Below are positions 1 through 8,590 of a stretch of DNA of 64,000 nt, piece by piece (position 1 is the stretch's first letter; each line of letters starts with the position of its first letter). The notes beneath the pieces were generated by a model. It was not told where the DNA came from, did no database searches, and saw only the letters and a list, made by a program, of their open reading frames with translations. Position numbers and translations under genes: made by a program. Location: contig NZ_RBIJ01000001.1 of assembly GCF_003633725.1 (NCBI RefSeq), positions 751,302 through 815,301 of the forward strand, read 5' to 3'. Source of the DNA: Brockia lithotrophica (GTDB lineage: Bacteria; Bacillota; Bacilli; Thermicanales; DSM-22653).

Positions 1-1473
1 AGAGTACAAGGTCGAGGGAGGTTTCTTTGTCGTCTTCTTCTGTCGCTCCCAATCTCCAGGGGATGGCTTCGAGGGATCGGCAGAGAACTTGTCGTCCCCT
101 CCAAAATCCCGGACAAAAACTGGGCGATCGTCCAGTGGCTCCACTTGGAATTCCACGCGCCTTTGGGGCGGCCAAAGTGTTCCCTCGGATTTCACTTGGG
201 CAAAGTCTAAGTACAACATCCCTTCCGAGGTCGCGATCCCACGGAGAAACGCCTCGTAAATCGCCTCGACGATTTCGCGAGTGATGCCTTCACTTTCGGG
301 AAAGAAAAGGGCGAATCCCTTGATCTCCCCAGTGGAAAAGGAAGTACCGACGTGGGCAAGGGGGACCATACCCACGTGAAGCGACTTGCGGAAAGAGCCG
401 CTTCCCGTCGCATACTCCTCTACGTTGACGTTGAGGAAACGACGACGCAAGCCGTTCACCACGCGGGCCAGCACCGCATGGACCGCTTCCCCCAAAAGGC
501 CGCTCCATACAAGGGGAAGTGACGGTTTCAGACGAAAGCGGGCAATGGCGCTACGGGCAAGGACGTGGCCGTCTTCCGGTCCTCGGCGCTCGACCCAAAC
601 GTAGGGGACGAGGGACGCGCCGAGATAGGTTTTCATCGGGATCTCCCGGGTTTTTGAGGCCGAACGCGACCTACGGGTTTTAGAAACCCTGGGCAACGTG
701 CGATTCAGAAATTCTATGACTCTTTCGTATTCCCGATCGAGAAGTTCAAGTCGGCCGGGAAAAGGAACGCGAAGGGTGTCCACTTCCATGTCCTGCATGA
801 GAGTGAGGTCAGTTTCTTCTAAGGGGCGCAAGAAGGACGCAGAGCAAAACGGTTCTTCGACTTCTGGGACGACGCGCACGGCGACGGAACTCCACGTCGT
901 ACCCAAATAGGGTACGTCCTTGGCCAGCTCGCCAAGGGCGTCGGCAATTTCCGGCGGAGCCTTCTCCGTCCATTCGTAAAAAATCGGGCGATCGATAATC
1001 CCCAAGGGCCGAACCCGCGGCACGCGATCCCTGGCACCGTTGTTGAAAGGCGGAAGAACAAATTTTTTTTGTATTTTTTTGTGGGTTTGGTTTCCGCGAC
1101 GTCTGGTATCCTTTTCGGAAGGCGAAAGATCATTTTGATCATTTTTATCGTTTTTTTCTTTTTTTGTTAAAAGATACGTGTAGTTTACGGGAACGTGTAT
1201 ACGGAGGAGCCAAACGTCGAGCGGTGTGCGCGGGGCGTAGATCCTGGGCGGCTTTTGTGCTTCAAGCCAAGTGAGCGCATTTCGATACCGCGGATGTTCG
1301 ATCTTACGGACGTACGTACCTTTTCCTGCGTCGTAGGTTCGCGTTTTTCCCGCCGTCGCCACAAGCGCCATGAAGAGCCGGTCCGGATGCGGCGGGTATT
1401 CAAGCTGCTCCCGCAAGCCCCGAGATCCCGTCACAAAACCATTCAAGAAATCCACGCGCAGGACGAAAGGCAT
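1..1473 (-). CDS. csb2: CRISPR-associated protein Csb2 (Cas5/Cas6-like, type I-U/I-G), 3' end beyond window
   Basis: The minus frame is open from the ATG at 1473 to the window edge, giving 491 codons without a stop. The protein begins MPFVLRVDFLNGFVTG and continues with YPPHPDRLFMALVAT, the ferredoxin-like RAMP opening typical of Csb2 (GSU0054 family), which carries Cas5 and Cas6 roles in I-U/I-G effectors. A Lys/Asp-rich low-complexity stretch lies near residues 110-145. A His in SLHVGMVPLAHVG (about residue 375) may belong to the Cas6-like RNA-processing half. It starts 9 bp after csb1 stops, so the two are one operon. Because it runs off the window it could be missed by callers that need a stop codon. 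The family assignment rests on N-terminal pattern and pairing with csb1, not on a search. Confidence 0.8.
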   Translation of the reverse strand, partial: MPFVLRVDFLNGFVTGSRGLREQLEYPPHPDRLFMALVATAGKTRTYDAGKGTYVRKIEHPRYRNALTWLEAQKPPRIYAPRTPLDVWLLRIHVPVNYTYLLTKKEKNDKNDQNDLSPSEKDTRRRGNQTHKKIQKKFVLPPFNNGARDRVPRVRPLGIIDRPIFYEWTEKAPPEIADALGELAKDVPYLGTTWSSVAVRVVPEVEEPFCSASFLRPLEETDLTLMQDMEVDTLRVPFPGRLELLDREYERVIEFLNRTLPRVSKTRRSRSASKTREIPMKTYLGASLVPYVWVERRGPEDGHVLARSAIARFRLKPSLPLVWSGLLGEAVHAVLARVVNGLRRRFLNVNVEEYATGSGSFRKSLHVGMVPLAHVGTSFSTGEIKGFALFFPESEGITREIVEAIYEAFLRGIATSEGMLYLDFAQVKSEGTLWPPQRRVEFQVEPLDDRPVFVRDFGGDDKFSADPSKPSPGDWERQKKTTKKPPSTLYS

Positions 1474-1482
1474 CGTCTTTTC

Positions 1483-2787
1483 CTACCTTCCGTTTTCTCT
1501 TTCGGCAAACTTGGGGCAAATATCGTACACGTAGCTGGGTGTAAGGGGGACTTTAAAAGTGAACGATGATTTATTCGACAATTCATCTTCATCGAGATCG
1601 AGCAGAAGGCACTCCTTTTCAAAACTGAGGCCGTGGTTTTCTTCTGCATCTTTTTTTGCATAAATGTAGAGCTCCCTGGTAAACTTTGGATCCAGCTGGA
1701 TCACTCTTTCTTCCCGAACGTGCTCGAGGTACATGGCGTTCACAAGAGAATTCTCGGGAACGAGCGTTGCCCGCGAACGCAGCTTAATTGCCCCCTGAGA
1801 AAGGTACACCGAAAGAAGGTGGAGGCCCAAGGTCGCCAACACCAATCTTCCGGCCACATCGCGTTCGTGAGCATATGTGCCTTGTTGGGGCGGGAAATAG
1901 AGTTTTCGAAGCGAAGAAAATTTGAGCACGGAATGATAGACGATCTCCTGTACCGTCACGTAACCGCCATCCGCGTTGATTGTCGGAAGGATGTGGCCGA
2001 GGCCGAGCTGGGAGAGTTTTTCCTCGGAAACTTGCCTCCCTGTCGCTGCCGAAGGATTGAGGGGGTCATACCGACTCTCGGTCTTCCCAACCGTGAAAAA
2101 CCGACTTAAACCGTCCAACATGCGATCGAGTTGATCCGCATTCTTTTCTAACGTTTCTTCAAAAGGCGTAAGGTCGGCGACAACGCCAAAGATCGTCGCC
2201 TCAAGCGCCCGTTCGATCTTGGCCTGCGCGCGTTGGAACTTACCTCCCTGAGTGAGCGTCATTGCAGCTTCGTCCGCATGAGATGCCCAACCGCCAAAAA
2301 GGAGCGTGTTGGGCGACCACCGGTAAATCGGCGTAGCCGTAAAGGTGTCGGCCCACAGAATCTCACGCCCTACGGGGGAAGTAAAGAAGGGCTGACTACC
2401 GAGTTTCGAAAACTTGAAGTAGGCGTCGTAGATTCGGTGCGGTGCATCGTACTGTGTGACTAGGTAATTTTCCACCCGAACTCCTACGACCGGAAGTTCG
2501 AGCTCTTTCGCTCGGCGAACCATGAGTTCTTCTAACCGGTTAGCCTGCGAAGGAATCGAATCTAAAAGCACCGTGAGGAAAAGCCTGCCGCCTATGCGTC
2601 TCAAGGCGAAGTGACGGACAGGGCGTTGCCTTCCCCCGCGACCTTCCTCGCCTGCCGAGTACGTCGGGGGTTGCACGTCGAAACCGCTCTCAAACGGTCG
2701 GAACTTTTGCTCCACCCTTATCCCGACGGCCGTTCCGTTGTCGGACAAGGCTTGTTTAAGGAGATTGGCAAATCCCTCAACGTTCAT
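1483..2787 (-). CDS. csb1: CRISPR-associated protein Csb1 (Cas7-like backbone subunit, type I-U/I-G)
   Basis: 434 aa. It resembles the Csb1/GSU0053 family, the Cas7-type RAMP that coats crRNA in I-U/I-G complexes. Visible family-like segments are NTLLFGGWASHA (about residues 160-175), a Gly/Lys stretch, SQLGLGHILPTI in mid-protein, and the charged LDLDEDEL near the C-terminus. The ATG at 2787 is preferred over one 12 codons upstream because AAAGGAGG sits 8 nt before it; the upstream ATG has no ribosome site. csb2 follows after 9 bp. Upstream, where csx17/cas8 and cas3 usually lie, there is only a 67-codon frame and then the ribonucleotide reductase operon. Confidence 0.8.
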   Translation of the reverse strand: MNVEGFANLLKQALSDNGTAVGIRVEQKFRPFESGFDVQPPTYSAGEEGRGGRQRPVRHFALRRIGGRLFLTVLLDSIPSQANRLEELMVRRAKELELPVVGVRVENYLVTQYDAPHRIYDAYFKFSKLGSQPFFTSPVGREILWADTFTATPIYRWSPNTLLFGGWASHADEAAMTLTQGGKFQRAQAKIERALEATIFGVVADLTPFEETLEKNADQLDRMLDGLSRFFTVGKTESRYDPLNPSAATGRQVSEEKLSQLGLGHILPTINADGGYVTVQEIVYHSVLKFSSLRKLYFPPQQGTYAHERDVAGRLVLATLGLHLLSVYLSQGAIKLRSRATLVPENSLVNAMYLEHVREERVIQLDPKFTRELYIYAKKDAEENHGLSFEKECLLLDLDEDELSNKSSFTFKVPLTPSYVYDICPKFAERENGR

Positions 2788-2825
2788 CCAGGGAGCCTCC
2801 TTTTTCGGAAATTGCTCCTGCACGC

Positions 2826-3029
2826 CTATTCTGGTACATTCGCCGCGATCCTCGTTTTTCCTTCTCGCGCCAGCGCCAATTTCGCGTAGAGCCTTTCGGG
2901 GATTTTGAAATCGCCGTCGGTGGGAGATGCCGTGGGCTTTTCGCCCTCATTGAGCCTTGGAATCGTAAACGCCCGGCGGCCTAGCTGCAGTTCGGGTACT
3001 CCTAACCCGAATCCCCTGAGCTCAGGCAT
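2826..3029 (-). CDS. hypothetical 67-aa protein upstream of csb1
   Basis: A 67-codon frame beginning MPELRGFGLGVPELQLGRR, with AAGGAG placed 6 nt before the ATG, ending 38 bp before the csb1 start and reading in the same direction. No signal peptide or membrane segment is visible. The frame is open back to a stop at 3075-3077, so it is not simply the tail of a long intact gene. I do not recognise it. It may be a short genuine gene, or the end of a deleted large subunit gene (csx17/cas8) fused to new sequence. Confidence 0.4.
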   Translation of the reverse strand: MPELRGFGLGVPELQLGRRAFTIPRLNEGEKPTASPTDGDFKIPERLYAKLALAREGKTRIAANVPE

Positions 3030-3169
3030 ACCGGGCTCCTTGCCCTCGACGTAAGCTTTACGGCTCGGAACCCCTCAGTTTCCGGAAGGTTTGCATCACA
3101 TCGTGACCTCGCCCGCCTGTGTGCGCAACCAGCTGGCGGAACCCCAGGGACTTCCTTCCGAAGAAAAGG

Positions 3170-4234
3170 TCAAAGCTCGTCAAACCCGTTTATGTCCGTC
3201 ACCTTGGTGTACGTGCGGGCGCGCTGCTCGAAGAAGTCGGTCTTAATGTTGTTGATGTTTTCGTCGGAGTACGCCTGAATCCACGGCATCACGTTTTCGT
3301 CGTACCCGGGATAGAGGTCGGGAAGCCCAAGCATGGAGAGGCGCTTATTCGCGAGGTACTTCACGTACGCAAGCATCTCTTCGAGGTCGATTCCGCTGAT
3401 TCCCCAGAGGACGTTCTTCGTCCATTCGCTCTCGAGCTCAACCGCCTTTGCGATCGTGTCAAGTGCGAATTCCGAGAACTCCCCGTTTCGGTCGAGCTCG
3501 GGATTTTCTGTGAGAATCGCCCGAATGAGCTGAGTGACGAAGTACCCGTGCTGCATCTCGTCGCGCTGGATGTAGCTGATCATCGTGGAAGTCCCAAGCA
3601 TCTTTTGGTTGCGCGCGAAATTGTAGAACACCGCAAAGCCCGAGTAGAAGTTGAGACCTTCGAGGATGAGGGAGGCGACGAGGCTCTTTGCCAAAGCTTC
3701 TGCTGTACGCTTTTCCCGGAATTCCTCGTAGAGGTCTACGATGAGCATGTTGCGCCTAAGAACCGCAGGGTCGGAATGCGCATCGGTAAACACCTTGTTC
3801 TGCACGTCGAAAGGCACGATGGACGAAAGGATGTACGAGTAGCTCTGGTTGTGTACGGCTTCCTGCTGGGCGATGACGGAGAGAATCGCGTGTACAGAAG
3901 GGTCGGAGACGAAGAGGCTCGCCTCGAGGATGTAGCGCGTTTGAACGGAGTCGAGGTTGGAGAGGAGCCCAATCGTCTTGAGGTACGCTTCCTGCTCCCT
4001 AGGCGTGAGGCTTTCCCACTCCTTGGCGTCGCGCGTCATGGGCACTTCATCGGGAATCCAGAAATTCCCGAGAAGCGTCTTGTAGATCGTGTAAAAGTGC
4101 GGGTAGCGAATGTCATTCCAGTTTACGATTCCGCTCGCCTCGCCGCCTACGATGCGCGTGGCCTTGTTCGGCTTTCCCGGTGCGAGGAGGCGGATTTTGC
4201 GCAGGACGGGCTCTTTCGGACTGAGTTCAAGCAT
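3170..4234 (-). CDS. nrdB: ribonucleoside-diphosphate reductase, beta (radical) subunit, class I
   Basis: 354 aa. Supplies the tyrosyl radical that the large subunit uses to reduce ribonucleotides. All diiron ligands are visible: D95 (LSNLDSVQTR), E125 and H128 (QQEAVHNQ), E192 (LEGLNFYSGF), E226 and H229 (RDEMQHG). Y132 in EAVHNQSY has the spacing of the radical tyrosine, so this is a conventional tyrosyl enzyme and not a Mn/Fe variant lacking the Tyr. The start has AAAGGAGG 8 nt upstream. It is the last gene of nrdA-flavodoxin-nrdB, 126 bp after the flavodoxin stop. Confidence 0.95.
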   Translation of the reverse strand: MLELSPKEPVLRKIRLLAPGKPNKATRIVGGEASGIVNWNDIRYPHFYTIYKTLLGNFWIPDEVPMTRDAKEWESLTPREQEAYLKTIGLLSNLDSVQTRYILEASLFVSDPSVHAILSVIAQQEAVHNQSYSYILSSIVPFDVQNKVFTDAHSDPAVLRRNMLIVDLYEEFREKRTAEALAKSLVASLILEGLNFYSGFAVFYNFARNQKMLGTSTMISYIQRDEMQHGYFVTQLIRAILTENPELDRNGEFSEFALDTIAKAVELESEWTKNVLWGISGIDLEEMLAYVKYLANKRLSMLGLPDLYPGYDENVMPWIQAYSDENINNIKTDFFEQRARTYTKVTDINGFDEL

Positions 4235-4360
4235 GGAAGAAACCTCCTTTAGATCGTCGTCTGTCGTCTTTGGATTGCGCTTCGCACACTTTGCCCCAAC
4301 GATTTGGCCTTTGACCTTGCCGACTTTATTTCTTCGTTCCTTCGGAGTTCTTCCTTCGCC

Positions 4361-4990
4361 CTACTTCACCACAAACTTCGAGGTGCTTGCTTCCTGCGCT
4401 GCGTCTTCCACCGTCGTTGAACCTTGCATCCACTCCGCAAACCGTTCCGCCCAAGCCTTTACCTTTGCAACTTGTCCTAATCCGTAAGGTGACTGCTCGA
4501 TCTTGAGCTTTTCGGGAAAGGTGGGAATTCCTCGCTTCGTGAGGTGGTGGAAGATGATGTCTACCGCCCAACAGAAGCGAGGGAAAATGCTGTCCCCCGT
4601 GCCGAAGACGGCAGAGGTCCCCGCGCGCCCTTCTTCGAAGCGCCTTTCGAGAAGGGGGAGAAGCCCGCGGAGAAAGACGCGCATCTCCTCTGGAAGCTCG
4701 CCGTCTCCCCACGTGAGCGCGCCGAAAACGTACACGTCGTAACCTTCCAAGGGAACGCCGGTCCCTCTGGTCCCCGAGTTACCTTTAAACTCCCGAACGT
4801 CCTGCGGATCCGAAGGGGCCTCGTCCTCCGAAGGAATCCCTACCTCCGAAACGTCCAGGAGTGCCACTTCCATGCCCTTCTCCGCAAGAACGCCGGCGAT
4901 GATTTCCGCCGTCTCCCGCGTATTGCCGCTGTAGGATACGTAGGCGACAAGAACTTTAGGAGGAGCGGAGCTCCCTGGTTCAGCTTTCAT
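4361..4990 (-). CDS. flavodoxin-like protein of the ribonucleotide reductase operon
   Basis: 209 aa with a flavodoxin fold: phosphate loop VSYSGNTRETAE (about residues 18-29), FGALTWGDGELP around residue 95 and AVFGTGDS around 128, the two aromatic/glycine FMN-contact loops. It is longer than a usual 150-aa flavodoxin because of an inserted acidic loop (about residues 50-75) and a C-terminal tail. It lies between nrdA and nrdB, so it probably supplies electrons for diferric-tyrosyl cofactor assembly, as NrdI does in class Ib systems. It lacks the short NrdI signature, so I do not call it NrdI. AAGGTGG precedes the ATG. Confidence 0.85.
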   Translation of the reverse strand: MKAEPGSSAPPKVLVAYVSYSGNTRETAEIIAGVLAEKGMEVALLDVSEVGIPSEDEAPSDPQDVREFKGNSGTRGTGVPLEGYDVYVFGALTWGDGELPEEMRVFLRGLLPLLERRFEEGRAGTSAVFGTGDSIFPRFCWAVDIIFHHLTKRGIPTFPEKLKIEQSPYGLGQVAKVKAWAERFAEWMQGSTTVEDAAQEASTSKFVVK

Positions 4991-5054
4991 CCTGAACCAC
5001 CTTCTTTGATTTTTTGGCTTTGTACTTGGCGCCGTCTTTTTTCGCCTCGTCGCC

Positions 5055-7364
5055 TTAGGACGAACACGACTCGCACTCTTCGATTTCCACCGTCGTGGAG
5101 CGGACGTAGTACGTCGTCTTAAGCCCCATCTTCCACGCCGTGAGGTGAAGCTCTAAGAGGTCTTTCGCTTTGATGTCGTGCCGGACGTAGAGGTTGAAGG
5201 AAATCCCTTGGTCTACGTGCCTTGTGCGTGCGGCGTTCTGCCGGATGCTCCACATTTGGTCGATTTCGTGGGCGTTTTTGTAGAGCATTGCCCGAAGCGG
5301 CGTCATGTCCGGCGCGATGACGCGAATCCGGTAGTTGTTCTTCTCTTCGATGTACTCCTTTCGGTATACCGGGTCGATGGAGGCGGTAGAGCCGCCCACG
5401 ATGGACGTCGTGCCCGTAGGCGCGATCGCCTGGAGGTACCCGTTTCGAAGCCCGTGGCGGCTCACTTCGTCCGCCAGCTTCTCCCATTCCGTCCATTCTT
5501 CTGTAGGAAGCTCTTTATAGTTCGGCCGGATGTAGCCTCGGCGTTCGAAGTACTTCCCCGTATGCCACTCCGAACCTTCGAAGAGGGGATACGCGCCCTT
5601 TTCCTTCGCGAGCTCCAGAGAAGCGCGGATGGCGAGGAAGGCGATTTTTTCGTGGAGCTTGTCGGCGTACTCTACGGCCTCTTCCGATTCCCAAGGAATT
5701 CCTTCCAAGACGAGGAGGTGGTGCCAGCCAAAGACGCCAAGCCCCACAGCTCTGTACTTTTGGTTCGTCACTACGGCCTGAAGTACTTCGATGCGGTTTA
5801 AATCGATTACGTTGTCGAGCATGCGCATTTGGATGGGGATGAGGCGTTCGAGTACACCGTCAGGCACCGCCCGGGCGAGGTTAATCGAAGAGAGGTTGCA
5901 CACCACAAAATCGCCCGGCTTTTTCTTCGTGACGATCATTCCGTTTTCGTCTAAGTATTCTTCCACGACGGTAGTTGCGGAGTTGTTTTGGAGGATTTCG
6001 GTGCAAAGGTTCGAGGCATAGATCACACCTGCGTGCTTGTTTGGGTTCATCCGGTTGGCCGTGTCGCGGTAGAGCATGTACGGAGTCCCCGTTTCAAGCT
6101 GCGAGCGCATGATCCGCTTCATGACTTCGATGGCGGGGACCTCTTCTTTCGAAATTTCCGGGTCGTTTACGAGTTCCCAGTACTTTTCCCGAAAGCTTCC
6201 TCGGCCGAACTCTTCGTCGTAAAAGTCTTCCAAGCTCCAACCCTTCTTCGTGCGCACTTCGTGAGGGTCAAAGAGATACCAACTTCCCCGCTTCTCCACC
6301 TGCTCCATGAAGAGGTCGGGAATCGTCACGCCCGTAAAGAGGTCGTACGTCCGCATGCGCGGGTCGCCGTTGTTGAGCTTTAGGTCGAGAAAGTCGAAAA
6401 TGTCTTTGTGCCACACGTCGAGGTAAATGGCAATTGCGCCCTGCCTTTGCCCCAACTGGTCTACGGAGACGGCCGTGTTGTTGAGCTGCCTCGCCCACGG
6501 CACAATGCCGGAAGAAAGCCCGCGGATTCCCTTGATGGTGCTTCCGCGCGGACGAAGCTTGCCCATGTAGACACCAATGCCGCCTCCCGCCTTCGAGAGA
6601 AGCGCCGCGTCCGTGTTCGAGTCGTAAATCCCGCGCAGGGAGTCGTCAACGACGTCGATGAAGCAGCTCGAAAGTTGCCCCCAAGCCTTCCCCGCGTTGG
6701 CGAACGTCGGCGTCGCCACGGTCATGTAGTGGTTGGAAAGCGCCCAGTACGCCTCGCGCACGAATTCCATGCGCTTCGCCGGGTTTTCCTTTTGCATGAG
6801 GTAAAGAGCGATGATGAGGTAGCGCTCCTGCGGGAGTTCGTACGTCTTTCCGTCCTTATCCCGCGCCAAGTAGCGCGTGCTCATTGTAAGAAGGCCGAGG
6901 TACGTAAAGAGCTCATCTTTCGCAGGGTCGAGCCACGTCCCCGCAAGCGCAAGCTCTTCTTCCGAATACGCCCTAAGGAGGCTGTCGGAATAGATTCCCT
7001 TCGCGTGGAGCGTGCGAACAAGCTCCGGGAAGTTTTGGTACGGCTTTTCCGGATTGTACGCAAATCCTCGGTTTTCCGCTGCCTCGCGGTAGAGCTTGCG
7101 GAGGTAAATCCGCGCGGCGACATACGTCCAGTCTTCTGCGCCTATGCGGATTTCGTCGAGCGCGTTTCGTACGGCGTAGTCGTACGGGTCGTGCCCCGGG
7201 TCTTGGCGCACGGCGCGGAGGGTTCTCTCGAGAAATCTCGTACCGTCGAGATGCGGAAAGCGGGAAAGGATGTCTTGGATTTCTTGGAGGAGCTCTTCGG
7301 TCGCAAAAGCGGCCGACGATAGCCCCGCCGACGAAGACGAGTTCGTGGGTACTGTGTACGCCAT
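5055..7364 (-). CDS. nrdA: ribonucleoside-diphosphate reductase, alpha (catalytic) subunit, class I
   Basis: 769 aa. Reduces ribonucleoside diphosphates to deoxy forms. Key residues are visible: redox Cys in LSSCFIDVVDDS (about 234), active-site NLCTEI (Asn, Cys, Glu), partner Cys in VVCNLSSINLA, radical-chain Tyr pair near the C-terminus (TTYYVRST), and a C-terminal CESC dithiol for re-reduction. No clear ATP-cone is seen at the N-terminus, which starts directly with a short helical region, so overall activity control by dATP may be absent. First gene of the operon, start preceded by GAGGGAAGG. NrdR boxes and a promoter lie 58-140 bp upstream. Confidence 0.95.
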   Translation of the reverse strand: MAYTVPTNSSSSAGLSSAAFATEELLQEIQDILSRFPHLDGTRFLERTLRAVRQDPGHDPYDYAVRNALDEIRIGAEDWTYVAARIYLRKLYREAAENRGFAYNPEKPYQNFPELVRTLHAKGIYSDSLLRAYSEEELALAGTWLDPAKDELFTYLGLLTMSTRYLARDKDGKTYELPQERYLIIALYLMQKENPAKRMEFVREAYWALSNHYMTVATPTFANAGKAWGQLSSCFIDVVDDSLRGIYDSNTDAALLSKAGGGIGVYMGKLRPRGSTIKGIRGLSSGIVPWARQLNNTAVSVDQLGQRQGAIAIYLDVWHKDIFDFLDLKLNNGDPRMRTYDLFTGVTIPDLFMEQVEKRGSWYLFDPHEVRTKKGWSLEDFYDEEFGRGSFREKYWELVNDPEISKEEVPAIEVMKRIMRSQLETGTPYMLYRDTANRMNPNKHAGVIYASNLCTEILQNNSATTVVEEYLDENGMIVTKKKPGDFVVCNLSSINLARAVPDGVLERLIPIQMRMLDNVIDLNRIEVLQAVVTNQKYRAVGLGVFGWHHLLVLEGIPWESEEAVEYADKLHEKIAFLAIRASLELAKEKGAYPLFEGSEWHTGKYFERRGYIRPNYKELPTEEWTEWEKLADEVSRHGLRNGYLQAIAPTGTTSIVGGSTASIDPVYRKEYIEEKNNYRIRVIAPDMTPLRAMLYKNAHEIDQMWSIRQNAARTRHVDQGISFNLYVRHDIKAKDLLELHLTAWKMGLKTTYYVRSTTVEIEECESCSS

Positions 7365-7421
7365 CGCCTTCCCTCTCTTCCTCCCAGCCGTCCCCCGCCG
7401 GAAAGGGCGGGTGGGCCATTT

Positions 7422-7468
7422 GTCCTATATGTAGTGTTTTTACGGATTCGGGGTTCTATATCTGTGCT
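7422..7468 (-). promoter_or_regulatory. two NrdR boxes upstream of nrdA
   Basis: Two 16-bp near-palindromes share a CTATAT core: one at 7422-7437 (GTCCTATATGTAGTGT) and one at about 7453-7468. Their CTATAT cores begin at 7425 and 7456, exactly 31 bp apart, three helical turns. This matches NrdR boxes, which come in pairs about 31 bp apart before class I and II reductase operons. They sit just downstream of the -10 element, so bound NrdR would block transcription. Confidence 0.8.
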
Positions 7469-7475
7469 CGTCCCC

Positions 7476-7504
7476 ATTCTAGCCCGCCCCGCTCTCCGGC
7501 ACAA
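7476..7504 (-). promoter_or_regulatory. sigma-A-type promoter of the nrd operon
   Basis: On the minus strand, -35 TTGTGC (7504-7499) and -10 TAGAAT (7481-7476) are separated by 17 bp. The predicted start lies near 7469, at the edge of the first NrdR box. The leader to nrdA is about 105 nt. Confidence 0.55.
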
Positions 7505-7732
7505 GACTGACTCGGGAGGCAGGCACCCGGTATGAACTCCCCTCTTCGCGAAGCTTTCCTCTTCGTGACAACATCCCCGCGTTCCATTCACGATTTGTTG
7601 CAAAGCTTTTTTCCCTGCCTCCGAACGTGGAAAATGTCATGCAAGCCAACCTCTTGACTATACGGAGGATTCTGAAAGTTGTAGAGAGATTCCCCATTCC
7701 CTTCCGACTCAATTTCCAACGAAGGGGCTAGA

Positions 7733-7752
7733 TCCCGAGACCAATCTCGGGA
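7733..7752. repeat. perfect hairpin TCCCGAGA-CCAA-TCTCGGGA between candidate RNA and nrd promoter
   Basis: An 8-bp perfect inverted repeat with a 4-nt loop. Neither strand has a T-run after it, so it is not an evident terminator. The stretch 7505-7732 shows no coding frame with a ribosome site and no other structure I can name. Confidence 0.4.
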
Positions 7753-7775
7753 CTAAATCAGACAGGCAGAACCGA

Positions 7776-7811
7776 AAACAGAAAAAGGAGCGCCCTTGTG
7801 GGTGCTCCTTT
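7776..7811 (-). terminator. intrinsic terminator downstream of dtd / candidate small RNA
   Basis: Stem of 12 bp (7811-7800 with 7795-7784, one G-T pair, TTGT-type loop) followed on the minus strand by a T-rich tail. It is about 190 nt after the dtd stop, which is unusually far for a plain mRNA end. Confidence 0.75.
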
Positions 7812-7995
7812 CTTTCCCGAAATCCACGTGCGACTGTGGGTACTCTCCGCCAGGGGCAGGAACACGTAGCCTCTCGGTTTCGGCAAACGACACCGGTGAG
7901 GCACTGCAACGCAGGTTTCAAAGGTACCGCCCTTCGGGATCGCCTTCGGCGGTTCGCCTCTGGAAAGGCCAAGCGTACGTCCGGACACCGGGAGA
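7784..7995 (-). ncRNA. candidate structured small RNA between dtd and its terminator
   Basis: About 190 nt with no coding frame carrying a ribosome site but several helices on the minus strand: a CCGCC/GGCGG pair, a GCCUC/GAGGC pair, a CCAC/GUGG pair, and the 12-bp terminator at its end. Its place after relA-dtd is close to where Bacillales often carry 6S RNA (bsrA), which makes 6S the first guess. I could not confirm 6S core sequences by eye. It could also be a long 3' UTR of dtd. No promoter directly in front is obvious. Confidence 0.35.
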
Positions 7996-8001
7996 ACTGA
8001 G

Positions 8002-8469
8002 TCAATCCCCCTTCGGCCAAAGCTCGCGGTCGTCGAGAAAGAGGGTCACGGGCCCGTCGTTTACGAGACGTACCTCCATGTGCGCGCCGAAACGGCCCGT
8101 GGAGACGGTGAGTCCGGAGGAACGGAGTTCGCGTACGAAGGCGTCGAAGAGAAGGGCCGCCGGATCCGGAGGGAGCGCGTCCGTGAAGCTCGGCCTTCGG
8201 CCTTGGCGGATGTCCGCGTATAGGGTGAACTGCGAGACGACGAGCAGAGAGGCTCCGACGTCCAAGGCGGAGAGGTTCATCTTGCCGGCGGAATCCGCGA
8301 AGATGCGGAGGCGGAGGATTTTGTCGGCCATGCGCGGAAGAACGTCCGGCCCGTCGCCGTGGGTAAACCCGACGAAGAGGAGAAGGCCACGTCCGGGACC
8401 GATCGCCCCGACCACCTCTCCGTCCACGAGAACCGACGCTTCCGAAACCCGCTGAAGCACCACGCGCAC
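8002..8469 (-). CDS. dtd: D-aminoacyl-tRNA deacylase
   Basis: 155 aa, normal family length. Hydrolyses D-amino acids mischarged onto tRNA. The two family signatures are present: SQFTLYAD (residues 79-86) and NDGPVT (137-142), which form the shared active site of the dimer. GTG start with AAGGAGG 8 nt upstream. It follows relA in the same direction, the usual Bacillales order. Confidence 0.95.
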   Translation of the reverse strand: MRVVLQRVSEASVLVDGEVVGAIGPGRGLLLFVGFTHGDGPDVLPRMADKILRLRIFADSAGKMNLSALDVGASLLVVSQFTLYADIRQGRRPSFTDALPPDPAALLFDAFVRELRSSGLTVSTGRFGAHMEVRLVNDGPVTLFLDDRELWPKGD

Positions 8470-8590
8470 GTTCTATCCTCCTTCGACGAACGGTGCAAAG
8501 ACGCAGGTAAAAACTTTGGCGGCGACGCATCTTCCGTCTCCGCTGCAGAAACCCGGTACCAGTTCCGGTATGGGGAAATTCCGCTTGCGC

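Noticed and set aside
3119-4252. Long plus-strand frame of 377 codons opposite nrdB
   Set aside because: It is the antisense shadow of nrdB, with no ribosome site and no family pattern; the minus strand holds all diiron ligands.
7900-7935. T-box-like GGGCGGTACC on the minus strand after dtd
   Set aside because: The surrounding T-box landmarks (AGTA, GNTG loop, GTTCGAA-like core) are absent, and no aminoacyl-tRNA or amino-acid gene follows.
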